From Apodemus sylvaticus (taxonomy: Eukaryota > Chordata > Mammalia > Rodentia > Muridae), in NCBI RefSeq assembly GCF_947179515.1, contig NC_067477.1:77908644-77972643 (forward strand): 64,000 nucleotides of DNA, read 5' to 3'. This document shows positions 1 to 10,771 of this stretch, piece by piece. The translations under genes were made by a program, and so were the position numbers. Positions within the stretch are counted from its first letter, which is position 1; the number at the start of each line of letters is the position of its first letter. The notes under the pieces are model-generated. The model was given only the letters and a program-made list of their open reading frames with translations, ran no database searches and was not told the DNA's origin.

Positions 1-178
1 TGCGATACACACATGGTTCCTGTCCACAACTGCCCCTTGACCATGGCAAAAGTGTTGGGTTTGGTGTCTCCAGACATGATATATCCCCAAGTGGGCTGTT
101 CCTCTGTTGGCCCTTCCTTCAGTCTTTGTTCAATATTTTGTTCCTCTTCTTCCTTTGGACAAGAACATTTCTGGGTTA
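1..178 (-). mobile_element. L1 3' UTR fragment, antisense
   Basis: The stretch resembles the antisense of the long-form rodent L1 3' UTR, the same segment that recurs near 1440-1560 and 37790-37910 (ccccaagtgggc, then cttcagtctttg, then attttgttcc). It is diverged and runs off the left edge of the window. It carries no coding potential. Confidence 0.65.
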
Positions 179-250
179 AAAAAAAAAAAACAGAAAAAAC
201 AAACAAACAAAAAACAAACAAACAAACAACAGCAACAACAAAAAACAGCC
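179..250 (+). repeat. A-rich (CAAA)n/(CAA)n simple repeat
   Basis: A run of A followed by CAAA and CAA steps. It probably descends from the A-tail of a retroposed element. The open frame that crosses it is a by-product of the low-complexity sequence. Confidence 0.8.
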
Positions 251-258
251 CCTGGTTG

Positions 259-394
259 AAAAATGGATGGAACTAGAAAATATTATCCTGAGTGAGATAA
301 CTTAGTCACAAAAGAACAGACATGGTATGCACTCATTGATAAGTGGATATTAGCCTAAAACCACATAACAAAGGGCACCCAAGTTAAGCAGCCC
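259..394 (+). mobile_element. L1 ORF2 C-terminal end / start of 3' UTR, sense fragment
   Basis: The segment resembles the L1 stretch that encodes the last ORF2 residues and the first 3' UTR bases (aaatggatggaactag, then gtgagataac, then gataagtggatattagcc). The same motif appears at 9060-9180 and 26380-26475. It is a short isolated fragment and not functional. Confidence 0.75.
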
Positions 395-412
395 CTGGTT
401 TAAAAAAAAATA

Positions 413-457
413 GGCCCTGATTGAGGGATGGGTGGTTCCATCCCTCAACCAGGGGCC
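413..457. repeat. Imperfect inverted repeat (hairpin)
   Basis: The left arm at 413-431 and right arm at 438-457 are complementary over about 19-20 bp, with one mismatch and one unpaired base, around a 6-base loop. The inner 11 bp pair perfectly. The arms sit where a sense L1 piece meets an antisense L1 piece, so the hairpin may mark an inversion junction. Confidence 0.75.
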
Positions 458-905
458 GTGCCTGTCTATTAGAGGTGGTCTCCACAGATTCTTTCTCTCC
501 TTTCTCTGTGCATTATGTCAATCCCATTAAGTCCTGGGGGCCTCATATTTCTCTGGTATCTGGGATCCTCCAGTGGCTATGCACAGCTTCTCATTCCCCC
601 CTGCTACTTATTTTTATTCTATTTCCTGACACTCTGTATCTAACAACTCCTCCAGATCCTGATACTGACATCATTATTTCATCCTCCTCCTTTCTCCCTC
701 CATTGTCCATCTCTCACAATTGTCTTATTCCTGTCTCAATGTAGGACTGAAGCATCCACCCCTGATCTTCCTTTCTGTGATCCATATGCTTGTATCATAG
801 GTATTGTGAGCTGTTGCATTAGTATCCACTTAGTGAGTACATACCATGTGTGTTCTTTTGTGTCTGTATTACCTCACTCAGGAGGATATTTTCTTTCTTT
901 TTCTC
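458..905 (-). mobile_element. Old L1 3' UTR fragment, antisense
   Basis: Diverged antisense L1 3' UTR. The right part (about 745-885) parallels the better-preserved copies at 1556-1680 and 37900-38060, with the gaagcatccac, tatccacttagtgag and ttacctcactcagga landmarks. No frame of interest. Confidence 0.6.
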
Positions 906-1887
906 CTTTTATTTTCTTTTTTATTGGATATTTTACTTACTTACATTTCAAATGGTATCCACAACCCCCTACCCCATCCTTTCTCCCCCTGCTTCTATGA
1001 GGGTGCTCACCCAATTGCTCACCCATTGCTGCCTCCCCACCCAGTCATTCTCCTATACTGGGGCATGGCGCCTACACAGGACCAAGGGCCTCTCGTCCCT
1101 TTGATGTACAACAAGGTCATCCTCTGCTACATATGCAACTGGAGCCATGGGTCCCTCCATGTGTACTCTTTGGCAGGTGGTTTAGTTCCTGGGAGTTCTA
1201 AGGGGTCTGGTTGGTTTATACTGTTGTTCTTCCTATGGGTTGCAAACCCCTTCAGCTCCTTCAGTCCCTTCTCTAACTCCTCCATCGGAGACCCCATCCT
1301 CAGTTAAATGGTTGGCTGCAAGCATCTGCCTCTGTACATGTCCAGCTTTGGCAGAGCCTCTCAGGAGACAGCTATATCAGGCTCCTGTCAGCAAGTACTT
1401 CTTGGCATCCACAATAGTGTCTAGGTTTGGTGTTTGTATACGGGATGGAGCCCCAGGTGGGGCAGTCTCTGGATGGCTTTTGCTTTAGTCTCTGCTCCAC
1501 ATTTTGTCTCCATATTTCCTCCCTTGAATATTTTGTTCCCCCTTCTAGGAAGGACTGAAACATGCACACTTTGGTCTTCCTTCTTCTTGAGCTTCATGTG
1601 GTCTGTAAATTGTATCTTGAGTATTCTGAGCATTTAGGCTAATATACACTTATCAATGAGTTATCTCACTCGGGATGATATCTTCTAGTTCCATCCATTT
1701 GCCTAAGAATTTCATGAATTCCTTTCTTTTAATAGCTGAGCATTACTCCATTGGGTAAATGTACTACATTTCCTGTATCCATTCCTTTGTTGAAGGACAT
1801 CTGGATTCTTTCCAGCTTCTACCTATTATAAATAAAGCAACAATGAACATAGTAGAGCATGTGTCCTTGCTATATGTTGGAGCATTA
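906..1887 (-). mobile_element. L1, antisense, 3' end to ORF2 C-terminus, long-3'-UTR form
   Basis: The left end carries the complement of an L1 A-tail and the terminal block ttacatttcaaatggtatcc. A roughly 700-bp long-form 3' UTR follows, then the complement of the ORF2 C-terminus (about 1640-1887). It is 5' truncated at about 1887. Stops in all frames show it is an old, dead copy. Confidence 0.85.
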
Positions 1888-1904
1888 TTTTTAGTTCTTT
1901 TTTT

Positions 1905-2085
1905 TACTGTATATTTTGTAGTTCCATCCATTTGCCTGCAAATTTCATGAAGTCATTGTTTTTAATACCTGAGTAGTACTCCATTGTGTAAATGTACCAC
2001 ATTTTCTATATTCATTCGTCTCTTGAGAGACATCTGGGTTGTTTCCAGCTTCTGGCTATTATAAATAAAGCTGCTATGAACACAG
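1905..2085 (-). mobile_element. Second antisense L1 ORF2 C-terminal fragment
   Basis: This repeats the ORF2 C-terminal segment already present at about 1683-1855 (tagttccatccatttgcc through gctgctatgaacac). The neighbourhood therefore holds two partial L1 copies or a local duplication. It ends abruptly at a sense ORF2 fragment. Confidence 0.8.
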
Positions 2086-2342
2086 TATCTTATCTGACCA
2101 TCACCAATTAAAACTAAATATCAACAACAGAAACCTTATCAAGTGATGAAAACAGAACAACTCCATACTGAATGTAAAGTGGCTAAATATATGAATTAAG
2201 AAAAAAGTTAGGAATTTCTAAAATTGAATAAAAATGCATACACAACATTCATACACTTATGGTACACAATGAAAGTAGTTCTAAGAGGCAAGTTCATATC
2301 AATAAGTGCCTTCAGTAAAAAACAGAAAGAAAATATGAAAGA
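2086..2342 (+). pseudogene. L1 ORF2 fragment (endonuclease C-terminal side)
   Basis: Translation in broken frames follows the L1 ORF2 segment just after the endonuclease domain (the SDHH-like, NNK-rich and LRGKFISISA-like stretches). It corresponds to about 51940-52180 of the better copy. It carries indels and ends in a (GA)n tract. Confidence 0.7.
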
Positions 2343-2350
2343 AGAAGAAG

Positions 2351-2411
<61 letters not shown>
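2343..2411 (+). repeat. (GAA)n/(GA)n microsatellite
   Basis: GAAGAA steps are followed by an almost pure GA run. It abuts the ORF2 fragment and probably expanded from its A-rich lysine codons. Confidence 0.95.
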
Positions 2412-2416
<5 letters not shown>

Positions 2417-2616
2417 GTCCTTTTTATCAGCCACTACTTCTGGGAATGAAACTTACACTGGAATGTGGGTGATATCAGTGTGACTGATACCCAGTTGCAC
2501 TCTATTAGAGGAAACTGTTTCATTTTTCCAGTAAGTATGACTCAGACTGCTTCTTGGTTAAGATTGGGTAAACTTCTCAGTTACAGGATTTCTGTCTAGT
2601 TTGAACTTATTTTATC
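2412..2616 (-). mobile_element. Lx-type rodent L1-associated repeat, left part
   Basis: I recognise a common old rodent repeat, which I believe is the 3' region of Lx-type L1 in antisense (aaactgtttcatttttccag, then cttcttggtta). It resumes after the AT-rich array at about 3351. A copy without the array lies at 60740-61210. The family name is from memory. Confidence 0.5.
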
Positions 2617-3350
2617 AGAAATGTTTCCAATGTAAATCTTTGATTTTATCACAACTGTTTCTAATTCCACCTTCAATTAATTTAGAGTTTTTACATCAAC
2701 CAATTTTTATGTAAAATTTTCCATGAAGTAGTCAATTTTAACGTAAAATTTTCCATGAAGTAGTCAATTTTAACGTGTTTGTCTATTCATTTCTTGAATT
2801 TTACCAGAAATATTTTCCATGTAAATCTTCAATCTTATCTAAAAATGTTTATAATTCCACCTTCAATCAACTTGGAATTATCTTTATGTCTATCATTTTA
2901 TCTATATCATTTCCATGATAAACATGTTTTCCTATACATTTCTACAATTGTATCAGAAATATTTTCCATGTAAATCTTCAAGCTTATCAGAAAATGTTTT
3001 AATTCCACGTTTAATCAACTTAGGAATATGTTTACGCCTACCATTATTATATCTATATAAAATTTTCCATGATAATCTTTAATTCTAACATGTTTTTCTA
3101 CATTTTTCTACAATTTTCTCAGAAATATTTTCCATGTAAATCTTCAATTCTATCATAAAATGTTTCTATCCCATATTTCAATTAATCTAGCAATGTTTTA
3201 CATGTCTACCACTTTACTCCTTAATTTTCCATGAAAATTGTCAATTTTAATGTGTTTATCTGAAATAGTTTCCATGTAAATCTTTAATTTTATCATAAAG
3301 TCTTTTTATTTCCCTTTACTTCCCTTTTCAATAAATAAAAAAATAAAAAA
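2617..3350 (+). repeat. AT-rich tandem array of ~160-bp units (array 1)
   Basis: There are about 4.5 degenerate units starting at 2617, 2806, 2955, 3121 and 3262. Each begins agaaatattttccatgtaaa and contains a tctaccattttat-like block and an attttccatga block. The first unit carries an exact 32-bp duplication (2711-2742 and 2743-2774). The array ends in an A-rich tail (3331-3350) and interrupts an Lx-type repeat. A second copy lies at 43287-44183. Confidence 0.85.
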
Positions 3351-3625
3351 TAACATGCAGTCCTTGTGTATGTTATCACAATCTCTGTGAGTATATATAC
3401 TTATTAGTTTGATTGTATATGCAAGTTCCTTTAAGTCATTTATCACCCCTGTTTCTGACCATAGTTCTGCCTCCTTGAGACTTGAGGGGAAGGGTTTGAT
3501 AAAGACTTCCCATGTAGGACTAAGTATCTCAAAGTCTCTCACTTTCTGATCATTGTCCAGTCATGAGTCTCTGTGTTTGTTAACATTTACTGAAGAATGA
3601 AACTTCTTTGAGGAGGATTGAAGAA
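3351..3625 (-). mobile_element. Lx-type repeat, right part
   Basis: This continues the element at 2412-2616 (cagtccttgtgtatgttatc, then gaagacttcccat, then aaagtctctcac and tcattgtccag). The two parts are contiguous in the uninterrupted rodent repeat as I recall it, so the array is an insertion in this element. Confidence 0.5.
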
Positions 3626-4852
3626 TACACTGATCTGGGCACCTGACCAAGTGTGGCTATGACTATCACTTCTCTTCCTCAGCACCATGCATAGCCACTT
3701 CTGGTACTATAAAAGCTAGTCCTCAGGCAGGAGACTTTTGGGTCATATTCAGCTTGATTATTCCAAGACCTGTGTCTAAAATTCCTGGTGTCTTATAAAC
3801 TAGGGACTTACTTTCTGCTTCGGTAAGACAACCAAAAACAATTGTATATATTGTTAGGGCATCAGCAAAAATAAGTAGGCAAAGAACAACAAAATCTCTC
3901 TGAAGGTGATACAAGACAGGCATTAAAATCTGGATCTACAACCAGTTAGTGTCATATTGTGATCATATCTCTAGTTTCTCCATTTTACTTGCCCTGGCCT
4001 TTATGCTGGTTCAAGGCATTTCAGAGCAGTATATCTTAGTGAGAAGAAGTGGTTTTACAGTCTGTAACATATGAGTCAGGATTCAGCATCAGATTACATA
4101 GGAGATTTTCAAGGGATAAAACACTTCTTTAGATAGCTCCCTTATCTTCTCAAAACAGGAAATAATATCTGCCAAATGTCCTGGGGAACTCTACGTAAAT
4201 ATGAGGAATCTTATAGCACAAAATACTTATGGTTTTCCATTCTTTGCCAGTATTTTTAACTCTATGTTTTATTAAAAATGTCTATATCTATCTTAAAATA
4301 TTTTTGCCATAATAATTTGCTTATCTACACATCTATGCTGCTTAAGTAGTAGTTTAAATGTAAATTTTAATGAATGTTATGAATCAGTGCCTAATTTGCA
4401 CATTTTCTTAATTACCTGTGGTTTGGAATAATCCATCCAAGATGTTCCCTATTACCCTGGATAATTAAGAGTTGACCTACTTTCAATTTTTGAAGCTCAA
4501 ATAGAATGAATTCTAGTCAATTTTCTTTCCTAATAGAAAAACCATCATTTATTTAAATAGTCCATCAGACATAATTGGAATGTAAAATCTTGAGATGAAA
4601 ATTAACTTTGAAAGGTCATAGAGTCCAACTCCCTAACTTGGATAGACTGTCAAACCAGCTTGATTATCTCCTCCTGACTCTGTAACATCCTATTTGTAAA
4701 CTGCAGAAAGAATTTAGATCAGGAAGGGGAGGAACCTGTTATTCCCCATCATCCAAGTCCTTGACCTAAAAAAAGGACAATTTCTAATCCTCACCGGTAT
4801 GAAGGATAATCTAACCAAGCCCTACATCTACACAATCATAAAGGTGTATTGT
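3626..4852. other. No feature recognised
   Basis: AT-rich sequence without a supportable gene. A stretch at about 4590-4750 (gaaaggtcatagagtccaac) has the look of an ancient mammalian interspersed repeat, but I cannot name it. Confidence 0.4.
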
Positions 4853-4863
4853 GGATCTATCTT

Positions 4864-4909
<46 letters not shown>

Positions 4910-4932
4910 CATCCATCCATTCATCCATCTCA
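4853..4932 (+). repeat. (TCTA)n/(TCCA)n microsatellite
   Basis: About a dozen TCTA steps pass into TCCA/TTCA steps. Confidence 0.95.
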
Positions 4933-5404
4933 TCCCATTGATGTCTATGCTCTTTTTACAATTAGAGGGCAATGAGTTCCAGTGATAAATAAGAAATTGT
5001 ATTTAAGTTGTGTGTCATTATTACTTTTAAAGACTCAGATCAACTACTCTCTAGATTTAGCCCCAGTGTAGAAGCAGAGTTTTCCCACTCACAGTTTTTT
5101 GTTTTGTTTTTGCATTTTGTTAGAGACCTTAGATATACTAAGGGAGAGAGTGTCTATCAGGCCTTCCTGGGGCTCTTATACCACTCTGAATAACATCTTC
5201 AGATGTTCTGAAGGAATATCTTCTAAGGAATGTCTAATAACTCCTTATCCTGGAAGGTTCTTGTACTTTTACTTACTTTTTCTGTCCTTGCCCAACAAAG
5301 TGTCTTTATTTATGGTAGGCTCACATTTTAGAACAGTGGTACCCATCATCAGTTTGTGCCCACTATACCTACTTACCATTATCTTTGGACTCTGTTCTTT
5401 GTTT
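4933..5404. other. No feature recognised
   Basis: The two overlapping small open frames (5008-5193 and 5099-5413) lack homology I recognise and are not supported as genes. Confidence 0.4.
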
Positions 5405-6680
5405 TATATGTAGATTTTTTTATTGATTAGTTGTGAATTTCACATCATGCATCCCAACTGAAATTATCTCTCAGTCCTTTCATATCTAACTTCCATCCTT
5501 ATAAACTGTCCCCCACAAAAATAAAAAATAACAAAATAAAATAATAAAACATCTCACTATAGAAGCTGCAGTGTGTGGTGATGTGCCCTACAGTATACCC
5601 TTTAGTCCAAACAGCTTACTTGCAGATATTAATTGTAATGAGTTATTGGTCTTGCTCTAGGCCTTTGACTTCTGCAACACTATCAATATTGGATCCTCAC
5701 TGAGACTCCTCTCAGATATCCTGCTGTTTTCCTGAGTCAGGGAGATTCTACATCTTTGAATTTAAAGTACCAGTCCTTTCAAGCACCCTAAGAGCACATA
5801 GTGGGGTTATATGTTGGGATGGTCCAGCTCAAAGTCCCAGATCTGGGCCTGGGTGGTAGCTGAGTTGGTTAGCCTGAGAGCTGTCTTCTGCCCTCAATAA
5901 TTGGGCAAGCTCTCCTGTACATCCTAGGAGGGGAGCCAGCTCTCTCATGCCCATGCCACCAGGGCCATCTCTATCAACTTACCCAGGAAAGGGACAGGGC
6001 CAGCTTAGCACAGTGCTTGGACATCAACATGAACTCAAGTGGCAGGCCAGATGAGATACATCCTCATGGCCTTTGGCAATAACATGGGACTCACACATCA
6101 ACACTGATTCCAACTGCAACAAAATCAGGGAATCTGACATGGCCGCTGGTGACAACATTGGCCCAGATATCACCATGGGCTGAGCAGCAGCACAAGTCAC
6201 TCAGATATGTTTGTCTACCATCATCAGAACAGCTTCTGAACCTCAACATTGTCTCGGGATAGCAACTCAGACCATGGACATCCAAATGGCTTTCAGTGGC
6301 AACATAGACAGCAGACATCAGCAAAGATCCAAGCTACAGTAGGACCACAGATCCAGACATTGCCCTTGGCAATAACCTGGACCCATGCATCATAAGGCTC
6401 AGGGAGTTAAATAGGTTCCTCATATCTGTCTGTTCACCACCACAGTCATGTCTCCAGTTCAGCCTCTCTTCACAATGCACAAATCACTTGACTTCACTAT
6501 CTCTCCCATCTCTCCACTGAAATTCTCCATTTTTCCAATCTCTCTATCACATATTCATCTATCATAGTGGTACCCAATGTGGACCAGGGACTAGGTACTT
6601 GGGTGTCTTTCTTTAGACTGCCCTAGGTCATAGAGCTAGGACAGGCCAGACTCTATACTCTAAAACACTACCTCCAGCTT
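5405..6680. mobile_element. Lx-like rodent repeat block
   Basis: The block begins with attagttgtgaatttcacatc and continues through short degenerate periodic segments in which gacatcaacat and ggcaacaac-type words recur about every 50-60 bp (about 5990-6380). It ends in a pyrimidine-rich stretch. I associate this with the 3' region of Lx-type rodent L1, but orientation and name are uncertain. The minus-strand frame at 6091-6324 is a by-product. Confidence 0.45.
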
Positions 6681-6693
6681 ATGTTAAGAAACT

Positions 6694-6752
6694 TCTTGGG
6701 CTGGAGAGATGGCTCGGCCATTAAAGGCCAGGCTCACAAGCAAAATATAAGA
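6694..6752 (+). mobile_element. B2/B3-related SINE fragment
   Basis: The text gggctggagagatggctc followed by an attaaaggc block is the tRNA-derived head of a B2/B3-type SINE. Only the head is present. Confidence 0.65.
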
Positions 6753-7086
6753 AACTTACTCAGACAGCATTTGATGTATAATTGAACTACATAAAGAGTA
6801 TTAATACATAAGGTTCCTCTTCATGTCTCCTGCTTGAATCTTATTCTTCTATATTGTAACCCATCTTTCTCTACATTGGCTCACTGAAACTTGTTTCCAA
6901 TTGCTTAACACAATGCTTTCAAAGTTGTCTTTGGATCCTCTTTTTCCTACCATATCATGTGAATGTAACCTACATTTTCAAAATATTGGCCACTTTCTGA
7001 TAGGCTAAAAACATGATATAAATTTCTCCTAATCTTTTTTAAGTCTGGTTTCACTGCATCTTTGTTATTCTTCCCATCAAGTGATG

Positions 7087-7325
7087 GTGATTAGGGCTAG
7101 AGAGATGACTGAGAGGTGAAGAGCACTTGCTTTTCTTACAGAGTACCAAGTTCAATTTTCAACACTTGCTAGGTGGTTCCAAACCACTCATATCTCTATT
7201 TCCATTGAATCTAATGTGCTCTCTGACATCCTTGGACACCAAGAACACTCAGTGTGCATAGACCTGTAATATACAGGCAAATCACTCATACATATACATT
7301 AAAACTAACTAATTAAAAGATTTTA
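7087..7325 (+). mobile_element. B3/B2-type SINE, diverged
   Basis: The head gggctagagagatgactgag and agagcacttgct give the Pol III promoter region. The body follows (gtggttccaaaccactc, then caccaagaacactcagtg), then an A-rich tail at about 7300-7325. Length and order fit a complete but old B3-like SINE in sense orientation. Confidence 0.75.
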
Positions 7326-7439
7326 AAGGAGATAGAATATGGCTTTTCTTGTCATCTGCATCTAAACTCTACATGTGACGGCTTTTGAAAAGCCTAATTC
7401 TGAAGTCATGATATTATGTGACTCTGAGGAAAAATCACT

Positions 7440-7700
7440 CTGTGTCACCTATTCATCACTGTGATAAAATACCTGCTATAAAAGGGAGAATCTATTTCAT
7501 CTCATATTTAGAGAGGCTTCAATTTTTGATGAGTTTGCTACATAGTGAGTCAGAAAATCACAGGGAGTATTCTTCAGAGGCACACTTCAGCAACCTGCTT
7601 CCTCCAGCTCTTCCTCACCTCAATTCAATAGGAATGCTTCTAGAAAACCAGATGATAAAGCCAATCACTTCTCAAATTTACCACTAACTGGGGAACAAGC
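7440..7700. mobile_element. Possible URR1-like non-autonomous DNA transposon remnant
   Basis: The text tcactgtgataaaatacc followed by a tttatttcatctcat-like block resembles a dispersed rodent repeat that I associate with hAT-type URR1. A related copy lies at 41335-41690. Ends are not clear and divergence is high. Confidence 0.3.
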
Positions 7701-7930
7701 AGAGTCTTTAGGAGGATAATTCATATGCAAATTGCAGCAGATAAAGTGAAGGGGAACAAAGAAGACCTGACCACATGCAGAAGCCACCTTTCCAGTGTGG
7801 GGTAGACACACACGAGTGAATCCAAAAAATTCCACAAAAGAACCACATAAACAACACACAGAAGTACTATGAGTCATAAGTTGTTTTAAGCCACCAATTT
7901 TGTGGTGGTATTTCTTAGAAATGGTGATAT

Positions 7931-8964
7931 AAGGCTGCTATGAACATAATAGAGCATGTGTCTTTATTGCATGCCGGGGAATCCTTTGGGTATATGCCTA
8001 GGAGAGGTATAGTAGGGTCCTCTGGAAGTCTCATGTCCAGTTTTCTGAGGTACCTCCAGACTGATTTCCACAGTGGTTGTACCATCTTACAGCCCCACCA
8101 GCAGTGGAGGAGTGTTCCTCTTTCTCCACATCCTCCCCAATACCTGCTGTCTCCTGAGTTTTTGACCTTAGCCATTCTGACTGGTGTAAGGTGAAATCTC
8201 AGGGTTGTTTTGATCTGCATTTCCCTAATGATTAATGATGTTGAGCACTTCTTAAGGTGCCTCTCGGCCATCCAAATTTCTTCAGGTGAAAATTCTTTGT
8301 TAAGATCTGTACCCCATTTTTTAATAGAGTTATTTGGTTTCCTGGCGTCTAACTTCTTGAGTTCTTTGTATATATTGGATATTAGCCCTCTATCAGATGT
8401 GGGGTTGGTAAATATCCTTTCCCAATTTGATGGTGGGCGTTTTGTCCTTTTAACAGTGTCCTTTTCCTTACAGAAACTTTGTAATTTTATGAGGTCCCAT
8501 TTGTCAATTCTTGATCTTAAAGCATAAGCTATTGATGATCTGTTCAGGAACTTTCCCCCTGTGTCCATGTCCTCAAGGGTCTTCCCCAGTTTCTTTTCTA
8601 TTAGTTTCAGTGTGTCTGGTTTTACATGGAGGTCCTTGATCCACTTGGAGTAAAGTTTAGTACATGGAGATAAGAATGGATCAATTCGCATTCTTCTGCA
8701 TGCTGACCTCCAATTGATCCAGCACCATTTGTTGAAAAGGCTATCTTTTTTCCACTGGATGTTTTTGGCTCCTTTGTTGAAGATCAAGTGACCATAGGTG
8801 TGTGGATTCATTTCTGGATCTTCAATTCTATTCTATTGGTCCACTTGTCTGTCACTGTGCCAATACCATGCAGTTTTTAACACTATTGCTCTGTAGTATT
8901 GCTTGAAGTCAGGGATACTGATTCCTCCAGAATTTCTTTTGTTGTTGAGAATAGTTTTAGCTAT
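7931..8964 (-). pseudogene. L1 ORF2 internal segment in the inverted part
   Basis: The minus strand encodes the ORF2 region C-terminal to the reverse transcriptase, including the cysteine-rich GCGERGTLLHCWW motif near 8110-8170. It is open for 298 codons (8811-7915). A stop replaces a tryptophan codon near 8833, just upstream. The frame is cut at 7931 by the inversion and its last ~70 codons continue on the plus strand at 8965-9174. It is inactive because it lacks the endonuclease and reverse transcriptase. Confidence 0.85.
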
Positions 8965-9174
8965 CCTGGGAAAGAACCCAGATGCCCCTCAAAGGAGGAA
9001 TGGATACAGAAAATGTGCTATATTTACACAATGGAATACTACTCAGCAATTAGAAACAATGAATTCACAAAATTTTTAGGCAAATGGCTTGATCTGGAAA
9101 ATATCATCCTAAGTGAGGTAACCCAATCACAAAAGAATACACATGGAATGCAATCTCTGATATGTGGATATTAA
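8965..9174 (+). pseudogene. L1 ORF2 C-terminal end in the sense part
   Basis: The open plus-strand frame encodes the final ORF2 residues (EEWIQKM, YTMEYYSAIRNNEF, SEVTQSQKN) and stops at 9174. The 3' UTR that follows is only about 250 bp, with a purine-rich block at about 9290-9345 and the L1 terminal block at about 9385-9425. Confidence 0.85.
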
Positions 9175-9456
9175 TTAGCCCAGAAGCCCTGAATACCCAA
9201 GGCACAAATTGCATAACAAATGACTCCCATGAAGAAGTATGGAGAGGGTCCTGATCCTGGAAAGGATTGATCTAGCATGGGAAGGGAATATAAGGACAGA
9301 GAAAAAGGAGGGAGGTGATTGGAGAAGGGATGGAGAGAAGAAGGTTTATGGGACATATGGGGAGGGGGGATCCGGGAAAGGGGAAATCATTTGGAATGTA
9401 AACAAAGAATATAGAAAATAAAAATATTAAAAAGAAAAAAAAGAAATGGTGATATA

Positions 9457-10566
9457 TATCACCAACTAAAAAACTGACTACCATGAGCAGTATGGAAGTA
9501 CTGGGGAGGTTCTTCCATGTTCCTCATAGTTTTTTGTTGATCCACTACAGTCTCACCCCAATACAGAATGGGAAGTGCTCCCTTCAAAAAGGATCCATAG
9601 CATATCAATCCTTTGATGCAAATACACACAGACTCCTAGTTCATTGATAAAAGCCCACGTGGCACTGAATATATTAGATCTATAACTGTGAGTCTTTGTA
9701 TTTTACTCTGCTGCCTCTTGCCATTGTCTCTCAGCCACATTAGTTCCAGCAGCCACCTCTGAATGTGCTATGTGGGTACCTACCCTCCCATTATACTGAC
9801 TCCTTCCTCTGCTGCAGTGTTCTTGGCTCTTTGCTTGGCTGTGACCTTTTTGATGAAGCCAGCCCTGACCATTTTATCTAAAATTGTACTTTATATCCTT
9901 CTCAGGATTCCTATATCTTTATTAACTTCTATACAGAAGAATAGCCTATTTGTTATGGTTTTTATTTTATAGATTTCTACCTAATTTACTCATTATTACA
10001 TGTCAGTCTCCCAGAGCTGTGCTGGGCATACAAAAGTTACAGAATATTTGATGAATTTATACTAATTATGAACAGAATCATTGTGATCTTTGGCAATGCA
10101 TTTCAAAGTTTTACAGATCTTGTGAGCTTTCAGAAACTCTATGAATATTTTTATGGTTTGAAATGAACCTCAATCATTTTGACAAATGGTACAGAAAATA
10201 TGCATGCCCAGTTATAGTATTCATCAAGCTTTGTATTAATCAAAGCAGTCTTGGTATGGCCATATACTGAAGCATGGCAACAATTTCTTCCTCTTTCTTC
10301 TCCATACTTTCTTTTCTAATGTTATTCCGTCCATCAAACATTCTGAAGTATTTCCTACAAACTAACCTAGATCCATTGTATTACCCCAAGCATAGTGCCT
10401 GTAGGCAGTTAACTTGCAGAAGAGGAGGCCTAGAAGGAAAGGCAGGAAACCATAAACAGCACCAGGACCCAGAAGAGACAAGGCAATTTCCCAGACTACT
10501 GGTAAACAGAAATAAGCAGAAGGAACCATCAGTGATTCAATGGGTCTATATGTCTTCACACAGGAA
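9457..10566. other. No feature recognised
   Basis: Unique-looking sequence. Small open frames at 9763-9972 and 10274-10585 have no recognised homology or supporting signals. Confidence 0.4.
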
Positions 10567-10688
10567 AGCAAACAAACAACAGTAACAACAACAAAAAAAC
10601 CCAATAAACAAGAAAGAAAGAAAGAAAGGGAGAGAGAAAGAGAAAGAGAGAGAAAGAGAGAGAGAGAAAGAGAGAGAAAGAGAGAAAG

Positions 10689-10770
<82 letters not shown>
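10567..10770 (+). repeat. Purine tract: A-rich lead, mixed (GA)n/(GAAA)n, pure (GAAA)n
   Basis: A CAA/AAAC-rich lead (10567-10610) passes into about 160 bases of almost uninterrupted purine, ending in a long GAAA run (10692-10770). The plus-strand Arg/Glu/Lys frame and minus-strand Ser/Phe/Leu frame here are artefacts of the repeat. Confidence 0.95.

Positions 10771-10771
<1 letters not shown>

Larger units (their letters stand above)
7917..9455 (+). mobile_element. 5'-inverted (twin-primed) L1 with 14-bp TSD
   Basis: The 14-bp sequence agaaatggtgatat at 7917-7930 recurs exactly at 9442-9455. Between the copies lies L1 in two opposed parts. Positions 7931-8964 are antisense ORF2, and 8965-9441 are the sense ORF2 C-terminus, a short 3' UTR (about 250 bp) and an A-rich tail. 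The inverted part ends just upstream of where the sense part begins, as expected of twin priming. The nick context TT/AGAAA fits L1 endonuclease preference. Confidence 0.93.

Noticed and set aside
2617..3350. CRISPR array
   Set aside because: The units are ~160 bp, degenerate and contiguous without spacers, the genome is that of a rodent, and no cas-like genes are present.
7915..8811. 298-codon minus-strand frame as a host gene
   Set aside because: It is L1 ORF2 C-terminal sequence inside the inverted part of an L1 flanked by an exact TSD.
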